DNA of 64,000 nucleotides, taken from NCBI GenBank assembly GCA_036897445.1, contig JAYMTL010000058.1:44918-108917 (forward strand). Reading direction: 5' to 3'. The stretch's first letter is position 1, and every line of letters starts with the position of its first letter. Below, in pieces: positions 38,401 to 51,207 of this stretch. Origin of the DNA: Pelargonium tetragonum. Its lineage: Eukaryota > Streptophyta > Magnoliopsida > Geraniales > Geraniaceae. The translations under genes were made by a program, and so were the position numbers. A model generated the notes under the pieces. It searched no databases. It worked only from the letters and a program-made list of their open reading frames with translations, and was not told the origin of the DNA.

Positions 38401-39995
38401 TCTATAACTCTGGAAACTTTATCTACAAATGAGTCAGTTCAAATCCGCGTTTTCCTAACCTATTCTTATCTTTCCTTTTTGAGGGAACTGTAAGTTCTAC
38501 CACTGTATACAAAAGGTATTATCAAAAAAAAAGACTTCACGTTCCTAAAGATTTTATTTCATTAAGTGTTTCCAGAAAAAAGAGGACCTCGTTGCGTAAT
38601 AACTAGATTTGTTCAAAAAGATACAAACTACGCGAAAAGCTTCTTGAATACCTGCCCTTTTTATCTTGTATTCCTTTTATATTATAAGTCAAAAAGTCTT
38701 CCCCGTTGCTTTCCAGTAGAGTCTAAAATCTGACAAATTAGGTTTTTTAAACGACTAACATACGTATTCCATAGGCATTCCAGTAAGGAAGGGGTAGCCC
38801 GGAGGTTTCAAACATTTCGAAATATATAGGACATGTCTAGGATTTCCCAGTAATTATGTTATGTACCGATCCAAATATCTAAAAGGCGCTTACAATTAGA
38901 TAACTTTAACAAAAACATTGTCCTAAAAATAGTACAATCATCCAGATTCAATTTCTTTTTTGTCACTTCTCGAACGAAAGAAACTGAACTTAAATATAGC
39001 ATAGGGGAACTTTAGGAATAGAGATTTTTTTACAAAGTGCTCTTAAGTTCAGTCCGGGTTAACCCGTGGTTATTGCAAAAAAGAAAGAGATAGTTATAAT
39101 ATACTCGATTAGACTCTTTATAAAGAAAGAGGACTCAGAGGCGGATACGGGAGCTAGGAAAGACTATAAAAACAACAAGATAAGCTTTGAGCTAATTTTA
39201 GTTTCTGATAAAGCCTGCTTGTATGACTATTACTTCATTTGTGACCTTAATTAGGATATAACTCCTCTAAATATTAAAGACTAACTTAGCAATCTGGTCG
39301 GGAGCTTCAAGGTTTCCTAAGTCTTAAGAGCATTTGCCAGATCTATTTACCCGATTAACCGACTCTCTTATAAGTAAAAACAACTAAACCCGTAATTTAT
39401 ATTCAAGTTCCCTCAATCCTTTAGGACAGGAGTTCTAATAGAATAGAGAGAGTAAGTATTGTGAGAATAGAATCTTTGTATTTAAGACTTTTTATAAGAG
39501 CCCCCTTTACATCTAATTTAGAGAAAAGAACTAGCTTTGGATACAAGGAAAGAGTAATTGACCCAAGATTCCTGTTTATCAAGTGAATTCTGGAATCAAA
39601 TATGCACATAAGATGGGAAGTTGATGCAAAAAAGACAATTGGTTAAATGGTTAAAGACTCCAGTTTTCTAAGAGCTAATTCATTTCAAGATTCAAGAAAA
39701 GTTTTTTTCTGTTAAAACTTTACTCTTTTCTCAGGATTAAACGGAGCTTTTACCTCTCGATGATATATCTATATGGTATTATATATGGGGTTCCCACCTT
39801 TAGTCAAAAATCCCTATTCTAATGGGTCCTAAAACGAAATGTGTAAGTATCAATCCAGGTATAATAAAAAGAGCTTTAGCCCTCCTACTTTTTCGGTGAA
39901 ATGTAATTGTCTTAGATAATAAGGAATTTCTTTCATTAGCTTGTTTCAACACGGGGGTAAGTCCTTTTTTCTTAAGAAAGGTGAAAATACAAGAA

Positions 39996-40062
39996 GTCTA
40001 AAGGGGCTCCTGTTGACTCTTAATATGAATCCGCTCAAAAAGGTTCAAATCCTTATATAGAC
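39996..40062 (+). other. Possible tRNA-like remnant
   Basis: A T-arm-like hairpin (AAAGG, loop TTCAAAT, CCTTA; 40039-40055, four of five pairs) is followed directly by TATAGAC. That segment pairs at six of seven positions with GTCTAAA at 39996-40002, where an acceptor stem would start. The interval is 67 bases, short for a tRNA, and no D-arm or anticodon stem of normal form is visible. It could be a decayed tRNA, a tRNA-like processing element, or coincidence. Confidence 0.2.
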
Positions 40063-41503
40063 TTTCTCAAATTCTTATGACTCGGGGTCCTCCCCTATGC
40101 CATAATTGTGTAGCACTCACTACTGTGTCTTTTTGAAAACCTTAGTAAAGCTCTACTAGATAGAATTTTTCTTTCTTTAATCCAAGAGCAGGGCAGGTGT
40201 GATAGCTTTGTGGATCCTACTTTCTTCGCCTTACAGAAGAATTTGTTCTCTATTTTATTTACTCAGACAAATTAGTAACTGAATGAGAGACACCCTATTG
40301 CAAGTAGAACAAAAGAATTTAGGTTTTGAAACAAATACAAATTCGTATCTATTTTTAGTTTTAGAAGAACGCGTTGTTTTAAATAGATTGCATGTAAAAG
40401 AAGTTTTCCGTCGATACTAACATAAGGCATACCTTTTATGTACTCCATAAACTCTAAAAAAACCTGCTTCACCAAGAGCCTTTCGAAGTCAAATTCTGTA
40501 CCACCCCTTTGCCCTTGATTCGGTAATTAAAAATTTGGATATCCTGGAAGATTTTATGTCATTAAACAGGGTTTATCTGGAGCCACTTTTAGAGTTATAG
40601 TGTACTGCTTGTACTATAAAATGAAACTTAGAGGGTTAAAAAGCAAGCATGCTTATGAGTAAAAAGGGTCCACTATGGGCTAGGACTCAAGGTGGGAACT
40701 TCTTGAAAGTAGCACTTCTGTTGAACAAAAGGAATAGACAAGCATAACTCAGGTAAACGATAATATTATGAAAATAAGAAGAGGCTTAACTTCATGCTTC
40801 TTTCCAGAATTGACTTTCTTACGAACTGACTCTCTTTTGACTATCTATAAATGAAATTCCGTATCTCGTGAAGCAGCTGAGCTCTAAATGGAGAATACCT
40901 GACAACAGGAAAAGCCAGTTTACTCTACATCTTGCCTTTGACTTCCTACTATCCCTTTCTAAATTCCTAAAAACTTGTTTAGCTCACCTATAAGTATCAA
41001 GCTGTACCCGATAGGATAAGAGGAACCCGGCTTACCCAAGTATAACAAAACGCTCTTTATTAGAACTCTATCGGATCTTGTATGGCAGTTTGTCATAAAA
41101 CAGAAGGGAGCCTGTCGAGGAAGCTTTTTTATCTACCAGGGCCTCTTTCACAGTCTCTGCTACTTCACTTTAATTAAAGCGCCCTTTTTAGAATAAGTTA
41201 TTGAGAAACGCTACCTACCCCGGTTTACCCACTTTTAAAAACCCTATTAACCTGAAGCCTGCCTTGCGCTCCTAATATAACCCGAAATTCTTCTTCTTTC
41301 TGCCTAAAGAACCCAATCTCAACTATCTATAAATTCCTTGTCAAATTTTTAGGAAGCAGTAGCCCATAAAGAAAAAGCCGGCTTACCCACAAGCTCTTTA
41401 TCTACTTTCTAGAGTACCCATTATTGTTGGGCTCCCCTTTCTTTCCTATTCTATTTACCAACTGATTTTACGAAAGAATTTATCTTTATTGAATGACTTT
41501 CCT

Positions 41504-41688
41504 CAGAGCTTGGCCTATCTTAGCTTTGTCCTTTTTCTAAAGAAACCTACCATAAATCCTGTCAAACTAGAAGAATCCCAACAACCCGCCCTTTACGCCG
41601 TCTCTTGTAGACCTACTTTTTGTATCCCCTATTTTCTTTCAAAAGCTCGACTAGTTTCAATATAGAAACCAAAGATTCTGACTTGCTG
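41504..41688 (+). repeat. Pyrimidine-rich repeat, two-module copy
   Basis: This copy appears the most complete. Module 1 (from 41504) shares CAGAGCTTGGCCTATC and the following stretch with 27351. Module 2 (41606-41688) shares TGTAGACCTA, CCCTATTT, ATAGAAAC and TGACTTGCTG, in that order, with 51122-51207. The two copies of module 2 span 83 and 86 bases. Divergence is high, so the family is old. I cannot identify the source sequence. Confidence 0.65.
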
Positions 41689-44600
41689 TAACCTTAGAAT
41701 TGCGATTCGTTTTCTGGCACCTGGATATCCCAGTTTTTATGCCCTTCAACCTTTTTGAACTTACTCCACAAAAAAGCCCCTACACGCTACTAATTTATAA
41801 AGTTGGGAACTAAGGAAGCTACAAAAAGAGCGACTACTTATTTTCAATGAAAGGATTCCCGTTCAAGGGAAACAGGTTTACAAATGAAACAAGGCAAGAC
41901 CTAACATTTCTATCTAGAATCTCAAAAATCTGCTCTTTAGGTGGCAAAAACTCCTTTTTGACCTCAGTCAATCTTTCCTATACCATTCTCGAATCGCTTT
42001 CTTTTACTCGCCCCAATACTCCTAAACGTACAACTCCAATCCTAAAACCAAAAGGAACTCCTTCGTACAAAAGGCGGGTTAGATTGCCTTAAATTTCCAA
42101 ACAAAAAAAAGGAGCTCTCTACTTCAATGAAATAGCAACCACTAACTTTTAATTAAGGAAAGACTTGACAGTCAAAGAGAAAGCAAACAGGAATACAGAT
42201 TTAATAAGACAATGCTGCTATCCATCCTGTCGATAATGTCTTTTTTATACCGTCGATACAGGGCCCTTTTCTATTTCACAGTCCTTTGCTAATCTAGCTA
42301 ATCTAATTGCAAGACCCTTTGCTGGAGCTATAGTATCTTATTCCACTTCTTTTACCTTGAGAGTAGATTCTAAACCAAGCAGAAACTAACTTAAACGTTT
42401 CTTTTTTTAACTACACTTCAGTAGATAAAGTAAACGGTAATTTTCAAAGTATCCTTTTATCCTTAAGAAAGAAGGCGGTAGGATTCGAACTCTTGCTCTT
42501 TATGAGACTTTTGGGGCAAATCTTCGCCAGGATTAGGGGCTTTTTTTACTAGTACACTATACAAGACTTAAAGCAGTGGTTTATTAGACTTAACACCTCG
42601 GTTTTTCTATCTAATAACTAAGAAATTCTCGTAAATTAAAGAGTAACTCAGGTTTTCTCGGCCATACCAGATTTTAATAAGGACATAATTTATAAATGAA
42701 ACTTATGCAAAAACATGAGACTCATTACTATAGCTCTACTAAACAAAGAATGAAAACGCAATTTTCTTTCTATAATAGACTTTATGAAGACCCAGGAAAT
42801 AAGAGTTGGCAAGGATACCTCTACCTTTTATTAAAATGAACTCAAACCTTTTTAATTGATACAAAATTTAGTAATTAAGGGCACTTTGGAGAAGTTTCCA
42901 TTTTCAATTTTAATTAGAGTCCTGGGACTTTTTTTTAGCAAGCACAACAAGATATTCTCCGCTCAAATAACCGAGAATCAAAAGAAACTCCTTTGAATTT
43001 TAACCGACCAGGGACTCCTTTAAGGGTAGCAATACTAAAGGAAACTTACTTCAAATGAGTGCTTTTTACTTTATCTCAAATAAATAGAGATTTTATTGTA
43101 ATAGCAAAAACTCTACCCAAACTCTGCAGGACTCTTCAGTAAAAGTAAAAAAAGTACTTTAAATAACTTAATACTAGAAAATTTTTTACACCAGAGCCTC
43201 TTCCCTATAACTAGGCGTAGCTTCTATACCTAAAACTTCTACCTCGCCTAAGCGGAGCCCTAAAAGAAACGTTACATTTCATTAAATTAAAAAAGGGGCG
43301 TCAAAGGACCCTAAAGTTCTGTTATAGCGCATTGAAACGGCCATACAGAAGAACGAGGGCAAATAACAAAAAATTCTTATAGGTTATAAGTAGGATTTTT
43401 AAGCCTTTCTTTGACGCACGTTTTATAACCGCTGGGGTTCTATGCCTTCCGGATAATTTCTTTTGTACCAATTCTCTGCTTCTTGAAAACAGCCCTATTT
43501 TATTCGTATAAAGCTTGCCCTAATCTATCTTTGAAGATCAACCCTCATCGGTAACGCAAAGATTCTTATATGGGGGCTCTTGCTCCTTAGCTCGTCAGAG
43601 GTTTGTTCGGTCCTAGACTTGGAGGCAATTCACACTTTATTTAGCGCACAATTACTTGTGTATGCGTATGGTGAAGGATCTCCCTTGGAAAAACAAGGAG
43701 ACTCTATTTGTAAAAAGGGCTTTCTCGATTCAGTTATATATCTTCACGATATTTTCTTAGGGTAATGAATTTCGGTGCTAGTTTTAACAAGAACAGTAAG
43801 TCAGGACTAACTGCAGAAATTCTACGCGATTTTCTAATTTTTTTGCCAATACAAGGGGCACCTTCCACTTAGAACTTAGATTAGAGGAATTCCTTGAAGC
43901 AGGGTAAATAACAATTATAAAAACGGAAAGGTATGCAGTGCAATCTAGAGGCAACATCTCGTATCTAGACTTCCTAATACATTTCCGTTGAACTGAGTTT
44001 TGCAGCAAAGCCTATACTTTTTTTTAAGTATCTCAAGAAAGAGGAACCTTTTTTTTTAGAAACTATCCAGAATGGTAAGACTTAGAAGGCCGACGCATAC
44101 AAAGTTATGAAGAATCTCTTTTCTATGTAATAGTTTGCTTGTGTGTGAAAGGGGACTTTTTTCTTGTACTATGTATATGTAGGAATTATCTATTTGTTAA
44201 TTTTCTATAGAAAGTGATGGGAACAAGTTTAATAGTCCGGGATCTCCCTTTCTTTAGCTCTTTGTCCGGTATTTATTCTATTTTAAAGTAAGTCTAAAGC
44301 TAGTAAATTATTAGATAATCACAGGATTCTTCCATAATTGGATTGGCGCTTGCCGAAATATAAGGAATAAAAGAGTGTACAAGCTTCTCAATCAAAACTT
44401 GTGTGAACCCTTTTCTCTCCCGTGGAGCTTAGCTAAGGGTAAAATTAGAAAGTTCTATTACGAGTATAGGAAGAAGAGTTCCTGTTTAATAAAAATTTTA
44501 GTAGTTATTGCAATGCAAGTTCTTGTGCTTTTATTGATATAATCGAGATCGAGACTTCCATAGAACACGGACCTGCTCTGAATAAAAAAGGGGGAGTGTT

Positions 44601-47157
44601 ACAAAAAGCTACACAAAAACAGGGCACTTCCTTAAACGGGGATAAAACGAAATTTCTTTTTAGCAGGAGCCCCTTAGGCTTGTGTAAAGAAAAGACTCTA
44701 GCTATCATTCGGTAAGAATCCTTATGTTTATGGATCGCTACTATTAGTCTTAGTTCTAGAAAGGTTAAGACAGAAACAGGTTTTTAGGAACTTCCTTGTC
44801 ACAAATTTTCTAAATTTGAGAAATCCAAAAAAGAGGCTTTGGGTATAAAGAAATTCCTTCTAAATTCATTAAGGTAACTTGAAACGGAAAAGACCCCAGG
44901 AACAAGAGCTCCCTTGTTTACTTATTACCTTATAAAATCCTGATAAGAGTTGTAGATTCTTTACTTAGGAGTTAGAAGAATCCTTGCTTTTGTATTCTTT
45001 TGGAGCTCCTAACTTCTCTGAAAGAGTAAAGAAAAAGGACATAATCCCTACTTAACTTATTTTCTTGTTCTAACCTTTTGTTTAGGGAAAACTATAACTG
45101 CTCGAGCGAGAACTTCTAAAGGAATGCTTTTTGAATCTATCTTCCGGACCCTTACAAAACAAATTAGTACTCTAACTGCAGCATATCTCTGTGCTTACCC
45201 GAGAATTAGCACTTTTAGAAAAGCTAATCACAAGCTCTGGCAGGGGAACAAGAACGACAGCGAGTCAAAAATCTCTAGGGCTTTCAATCCCATAAATACT
45301 AAAAAAAGCTGTCTTAATAAGTTCTATTAGCTTGCCCTAAAATCTTAACTTACCAGTCGTTTGTTGTCTCTTTAGTTGTTTAGTTATAGAAAAACAACTA
45401 GAGCCTCGCCTTACGTTGCCCGTAAAAGAATTTACTTACAGCTTTAGTAAAGAAATTGGGTCCTACTCGTTTTTTTCTATATTAACAGAATCTTATTGCT
45501 CAATTCAATTCGTTTAATAAGTATCTTTTCCTCACCTCTTTAGGGCTCCTTTTCCTATAAAAAATCCTCATTCTTTTTTCCTAGCCTAGCCGTTCTGATG
45601 TTGAGTTAGGACATCTACTATAACTTGGTTACAGTAAAATGTCCGGACAAAAGGCCTAAGGTTTGATATACTACTGAAATTTTACAAAATCTTTCCACTT
45701 GCGCTAGGGTATCCCTATCAAGGTTAAGGCTAATAGCACTAATATAGTAGACCCCGTGCCCAGATATTCAAGGAAGATTTTTCTTTACTTTATTAATAGA
45801 GTTCCTTTTTTCTGGGGTTAGATGTAAGTCAGTTAAAGCCCTTCGCAGCTATTCTGTGTGTGGGAGTCTAAAATTTTCTTTCCAAGCGTAGCGCGTTGTA
45901 GATTTTCTCAAACTCAAAGGGGGGTACTAAATAAATAGGTTTTTGTACAAATAAACAAATAGGGGCACCCTCTAATAAATAAAGTACAAAACTCCCTGCA
46001 AGGTCTTTTATAAAGTTTGTAAAAGTTTCAATTACATTTTCATTTTTTTTATTTACAAGGCTAACACATAGCTAGGGGCTTTTATAATTCATGAAAGCAA
46101 ATACTAAAAAGCTATACTTTCCTTTAAAAGATACTATAGGAGTACCCTGTATTAAGAGACTTCTTTTTCCTGTAGTACTAGGTAGCTACCAGTGTAGCAG
46201 AGTAGAACAAAGACACAGCCCGCCCTCTTTATTTTAAGAATTGGGGCCAAAATCTGCAGGGTACTCGTTAAGTTAAATAAAAAAACCCTTCTGAACCCAA
46301 TTGTATAAAACCGAAATTTCTTTCCTATTTGTTTGCAGAACGGGTTTCTCAATATCTATATTCATTGAGTAACTTATTATATAGTCTAAACTCACAAGTA
46401 TTCCTGGCTCTTTGCTTTGTTTTTTTGTGGTAATAAGAACGTTTAGTAGCAAACCGGTAAGCTCTTGTAAATCCCTTTGAAGAAATAAGGGGACTTTGTG
46501 GGTTTTTTAGTTTATACTTATAACCTGAAGTGCGCAGCTCTTACATTAATAGGAGTCTTTTTATCTAAGTCTTTCTAAGACGAAGAGTCGCTTGCTTGTA
46601 TATAAGTAAGACTTCTCTTTTTTCTTTTTTGTAAGAAAAAGAACAAAAAGCTTCGGAAAAACGCCAAAAAGAGAAAGAGGTTGAGTTGAACTCGAGCAGT
46701 CACTTTTTATATTCCTAATCCTAAGAAACAAAGAGTATTCATTCGTATCTAAGGAGTCCTTACGAAGGAAAAAAATTCTAAGAATTACTATACTATTAGC
46801 TAACACTTTAAAGTGAAAGAGTCCCCTTTTTGAGTTTTAGAGGGCACTCCCTATTCACTATTAAACAAAAGTGAAAGCCTTGTTTTGGATCAGAGAAAGC
46901 AGCCTCCGTTGTGTATGTTAGGATTTCACGGGATTAGATTATCCAAGTTCTCTGTTCAGATCAAATAGAGGTAGATATCCGCTTTTTATAAAAATGAACT
47001 TTATAAAATTAAGGCAGTGAAACAGCAGAGGGATCCCTTTAGAATTTCTTTACTAAGAACTCCCGTTTTTAGTTTTATACAGATCTCACAAGAAGTCAAG
47101 GGGATTTGTAAGTTATTTAGTCAAGCAAGATACTTTTGACTTCTGACTCTTGAGCGT
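41689..47157. other. Gene-free sequence
   Basis: Unrecognised frames of 61-81 codons occur on both strands. A tRNA T-loop-like string on the minus strand near 42480-42495 (GAGTTCGAATCCT) has no supporting stems. GGGCCC occurs at 42261, GGGGCTC at 43573 and GAGCCCC at 44667. Nothing else is supported. Confidence 0.55.
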
Positions 47158-47969
47158 TTGCTAGCTAATTCAGGCAAATGCCTTTTTTATATTCCTATTC
47201 GGCGTGAAGACTCTCATAAAAATAAAAGAAAGCGCTGGGCGATAACAAAGGAGTCGGCGGCTCGGGAGTTTCTTATTAAGTTTTTTGATTCAAGATTTGG
47301 TTTAATATATTTCACTTTAAAATGTAGAATAGTACCTAGTCTCAAAACTCTTTCTTTATATACTATAAAGTAAAAGTAAGTAGCAAGTTTTACCCTCAGC
47401 TCTTTGCTGACTGGGGCCGAGAGGAACTTCCTTATACTCAACTTATAAGGGTATAGAATGACTGGCAAAGGCACTGTAAAAAGGAGACTCGCTTCTTTTT
47501 GCTTTGCAACTGTTTGTACTCTTAAAATATAGTGTTGGTTTGCAACTAAGTTATGTTTCCCTTTTTATCCTCGCGGGCCGAGGTGCTACTTTAAGTCCTA
47601 ATTTTGTAGGGGCTAAGCACCCGCTTTACGGGATATCTATAAGAAAAACAGCTATGTTAGTTACGCCGAGGATCAGCAGCTACAATTCTTTAGGCAGTTT
47701 ACATAAGGATCCGGAAGATCCCCTATTTCGGTACCACACGAGTTTTGTATATAGTAACGGGTGATACAAAAAGTGCGGGCTTTTTCTTTTACAATATTTT
47801 TACAAAAGCGGCCCCGCCTTTAGCAATAAAGAGTTTTTTTACGCTTTATAGGATCTCGGGATCTAGTGAGTGTGAGCTAACTAGGATATTTACGCCCAAA
47901 CTTTTAGAGGACTTTTTATTTAATAAGGAGCTATACTTTTTTATAATAGAATTCAAAAAGATAAACTGA
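47158..47969 (+). other. Cluster of three consecutive open frames
   Basis: Three plus-strand frames follow one another: 47158-47373 (71 codons), 47504-47764 (86 codons) and 47745-47969 (74 codons). The last two overlap by 20 bases, and the local GC is somewhat higher. A GC hairpin, CCTCG-CGGGC-CGAGG, lies at 47569-47583. The frames are in three different phases, and an antisense frame (47214-47474) overlaps the first. I recognise no protein family. The cluster could be a frame-broken former gene or a chance run of long frames, and I favour chance. Confidence 0.2.
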
Positions 47970-49508
47970 GACTTTCCTCTAAGCTTTTTCATAGGAACTC
48001 AAAGGGAAGCTTTGTCTAGCCCCCTGCGAATAGTTTTCATAAGTAACAAAAAGAAAGCCCAAGTAAGCTTAGAAAGAGTACTTACGCTTGGTATACTTTA
48101 GAGTCCTTTATTTATATGTCACTTAATTTACTGCAACAAGAACCTTGAAAGCCCTGGATAAGAAAAAGGATTTCTAGACAACGTTTGTATAAAAAAGCTC
48201 TATATAAAGACCCCAGTATAAAGCATAACAGGGGTTTCTGATTAACACGAGCAGGGTAAAGCTGCAGGGAACAATAAGAGTAAGACAGCCTCTAAAACAG
48301 GTCTAAATGAAGTTGTAAGAAGTACGAATTACGAGCTACAAGAATCCTTGGAATTCAATAAAGTAGAAAGGGGATCTCTAGTAAGTAAACGGGGTTTGCA
48401 TAAGAACGTGGGTTTCCTTTTCTTTTTCTTAGGTAGGAAGTCTCTCTTGTTTTTTATCTGATAGGGCTTGAACTCTTACCATTGTCTTAGTAGTGTAGTT
48501 GTGTTTCAATTCTTTATAATTTATCCTAAGCCTTTTAGAAAGTGCGGAATGAGAAAAGTAATGGGTCTATCTCGAGACTTTATTCTAGAATTTCTTTCCT
48601 TAACTCACCAGTCCACAAAACTGAAAGCTAAGAATTGGAACTGGGCACGAATACCTTGAGTAGTACAAACAAATAAAGACTATACTAGGATGGATCTCCT
48701 TATTAGAAACCTTTTGTACAGGAAACCCATGTAATGTAATTCAACTGGAAATCCGGGTTGAATCCGCGGATAGACGCGTCCCAACTATTTCACTCCCAAG
48801 AGTTTCCCGCTTTTTAGAGTACATCCCTCTTGGTATTGGTGTACTTGGGCAGACACAAGCTTTAATCTTTAATTAAGGGGGCTCCGGTGTATAAGTTTAA
48901 GTCCTTTTTCTACCTTAAGTAAAGTTTATGTTATTCTATATCACGGGCCCCTTTAGTTTATATTGTTTACTCTACTTTCAGAAGGGGCTTTTTACTAAAC
49001 CAACCGCATAAAGGATTCTAGCCTAGGCTAGCCAAAAACTGGGCTTTAATCCTTTGGGGTATAAGATTGCTCCAAATCTCGGCTAAAAAAATGAGTAATA
49101 AGTCTGCTCAGGAAACAGAATACCTTAAACCTAAGTTCTGTGTGTATTAGAAGTTTTGGATTACTCTTAGTCTTAAAATCGCGAGTGTGGAAGTAATCTT
49201 ACAAAGAAAAAACTCTTTATAAGCGTCTTGCTATAACCTTAGACTAACTTCTTCTCAAAAATGACAGAGAAACGTACTTACAAAAACCTTTTTCTCTTTA
49301 TCTTTCTATTTGCAGGACTCTTTCTTTTACTTTAAAAAGAAGCTGAGCAACTATAACTACTTCCAATTTTTTCTGCCTTTTAAGCCCGAAAAGACTCAAG
49401 TCCAAGAATGTGTAAAACTTTGACTTAACAATTTCTGCTTTAGCGTACCCGGAAAAGAACCAAAACTTTTCTTTCCCTCTAATTCTGATCAAACCCAAAG
49501 TGAAAAGC
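47970..49508. other. Gene-free sequence
   Basis: No gene is recognised. GGGGCTC lies at 48878 and GGGCCC at 48945. Small frames at 48468-48659 (plus) and 49298-49525 (minus) show nothing recognisable. Confidence 0.55.
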
Positions 49509-49547
49509 GAGGGCCCTAGGGGCACGTCCCTCTTCGGAGGAGGCCCA
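49509..49547. repeat. GC-rich structured island with UUCG hairpin
   Basis: About 40 bases reach roughly 75% GC in a window near one-third GC. The inner hairpin CCTC-TTCG-GAGG (49529-49540) has the extra-stable C(UUCG)G tetraloop. An outer stem, GGGC (49520-49523) with GCCC (49543-49546), encloses it. The palindrome GGGCCC lies just upstream at 49511-49516. GC-rich palindromic clusters that move are known from yeast and some algal mitochondrial genomes. Whether this is such an element cannot be judged from one copy. Confidence 0.65.
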
Positions 49548-51121
49548 TATGGATTTTCTGAAAAGGTTCTACAAGATTTCTAAATTCCCATGACACAGAG
49601 AAAAGAGATTTTATTACTCAAAAGTAAAGTCTCTCATTAAAGACTTAAGTAAGCACTATATTCCGCGAACAAATACATTTCGTTACATCATGGATTGAAC
49701 TAAATAAAAAAGTAAAAAAGCAGCGGCGCAGTCACTAATAAAAAGGATTCCTTTATTTCATAGAGTCAAAAGCCTTGTAAAAATTGGGAGACTGAAATTC
49801 GTGTTAAATCTTAATATTGACCCCGTTTAAAAAGCTGAAAGCAATCCTGTTTGAGAGAAAATAAACAACCCTTAAACTAGCCCAGGAGTAGCCTAAAACT
49901 CATTGTTAAAGCTAAAAAGGTAAGAACCTCTCGCGCTGTATTGTATAAAGGGTACTTCAGCAAGACTTTAACTTGGGATAAATTCTCGTTTATCTCAAAA
50001 GGAAGGGCATAAGAAAACTAAAAGATTTTCCTCTTATTAAAATGAAAAAAAAAAGCTTCTAAGATTCTATGGAGTATTCTTGAACATATCAGTAAAACGT
50101 TTTGCCAAACCAATAAAAAAAGTAGAAAAAGAACTCGATAAGAATATACTAACTCCTTTGGAATTACATTCTTTATCTGAAAGCACTTCCTTGAGGGGCT
50201 TTTTTAAGGTAACAGGTTGTACCTTAAAGCCCTTTGGTATCTAAAATCTTTGGAAGCTCGCTTGGCTCTCCTTTGATAAAAAAAAATGACAAAGTAGCAG
50301 ATATAGAAAAGGCCTTGGAGCCCCCTGCGCGTGTCACGAAAGGGTTCTATGCATAAAGTAGTGCTTATTAGAATCTCCTGAAATTCTCCCTATAAAATAG
50401 AGTCCCTGACAAAATTATAGTAACATTAGAACAAAAGATATAAACCTAGACTAAAAAAATTCATTTACAAAATTCCTGGGATTCTCTTTTTAGCTATAAG
50501 CAGCCTTAAATAAAAAATTTTGTGATAAGAGGGGTCTAAATGACAGAGATTTCATAGAATATATAATTCGAATATATCTATGGGAATCCCCTAGCTCCCT
50601 TTTAAGCAATTTTCACAAGATTTTGTTTTACTTAATAAATCACTTAGATATACTGTTCTCGGAATAAACTGAAGTTTAGGAAGACTCTGAAAGGGCTAAA
50701 AGCGGATCTCTTAATATTGCCAGGTTTACATATACATATATAATGTAATGGGGAACCTATACCCCCGCAATCCTAAAGGATTCTAAGAATTTTTGTCTAA
50801 GCGAAGTGAGACCCAAGGTATACCCCGCAGGGTTTCCTACTTAGCTTTTGAGTACGAGCTTTTCCTTATTTTATTATACAGGTGCACGGAAGTCCGGATC
50901 TTTCTATTTCATTTAGTTAGTTCTTACCGGAGTACCTTTTCTCTTTTTCTATAACAGCTGAAATTCTAACTCAATCTAAACGGGCTAGTCTATCCAGTTG
51001 ACACTTTATCCAAGACTTTTTCCGTTCAATATTTACTATGTTTCTTTTTCTTTAACTTCGTTACCTCTTTCACGGACTTCTTCATATCTATACGTATGCA
51101 TCCCCGTTTTGACGCTTTACC
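49548..51121. other. Gene-free sequence
   Basis: No gene or RNA is recognised. GAGCCCC occurs at 50318. From about 50.9 kb the plus strand turns C/T-rich, leading into the repeat at 51122. No open frame of 60 codons is present. Confidence 0.55.
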
Positions 51122-51207
51122 TGTAGACCTAACTTTACCCTATTTCCTTGACTTTGTTGCAACCGGAAATTCCCTAGATAGAAACTTACTAAACTTATGA
51201 CTTGCTG
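51122..51207 (+). repeat. Pyrimidine-rich repeat, module 2
   Basis: TGTAGACCTA at the start, CCCTATTT, ATAGAAAC and TGACTTGCTG at the end match 41606-41688 in the same order and at nearly the same overall span. ATAGAAACTTACT (51178-51190) is also identical to 62723-62735. Module 1 is not recognisable upstream. Confidence 0.65.

Larger units (their letters stand above)
32267..41503. other. Gene-free sequence
   Basis: Open frames of 60-96 codons are scattered on both strands (for example 34164-34454 minus, 35716-35985 plus and 37262-37510 minus). All are unrecognised and several overlap each other antisense, so none is called. GAGCCCC or GGGGCTC occurs at 32966, 39498 and 40003, and GGGCCC at 33176. 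A possible tRNA-like remnant lies at 39996-40062. From about 40.9 kb the plus strand becomes C/T-rich. Confidence 0.55.

Noticed and set aside
42470-42545. Minus-strand tRNA suggested by GAGTTCGAATCCT
   Set aside because: The T-stem does not pair and no acceptor or D-arm is recognisable.
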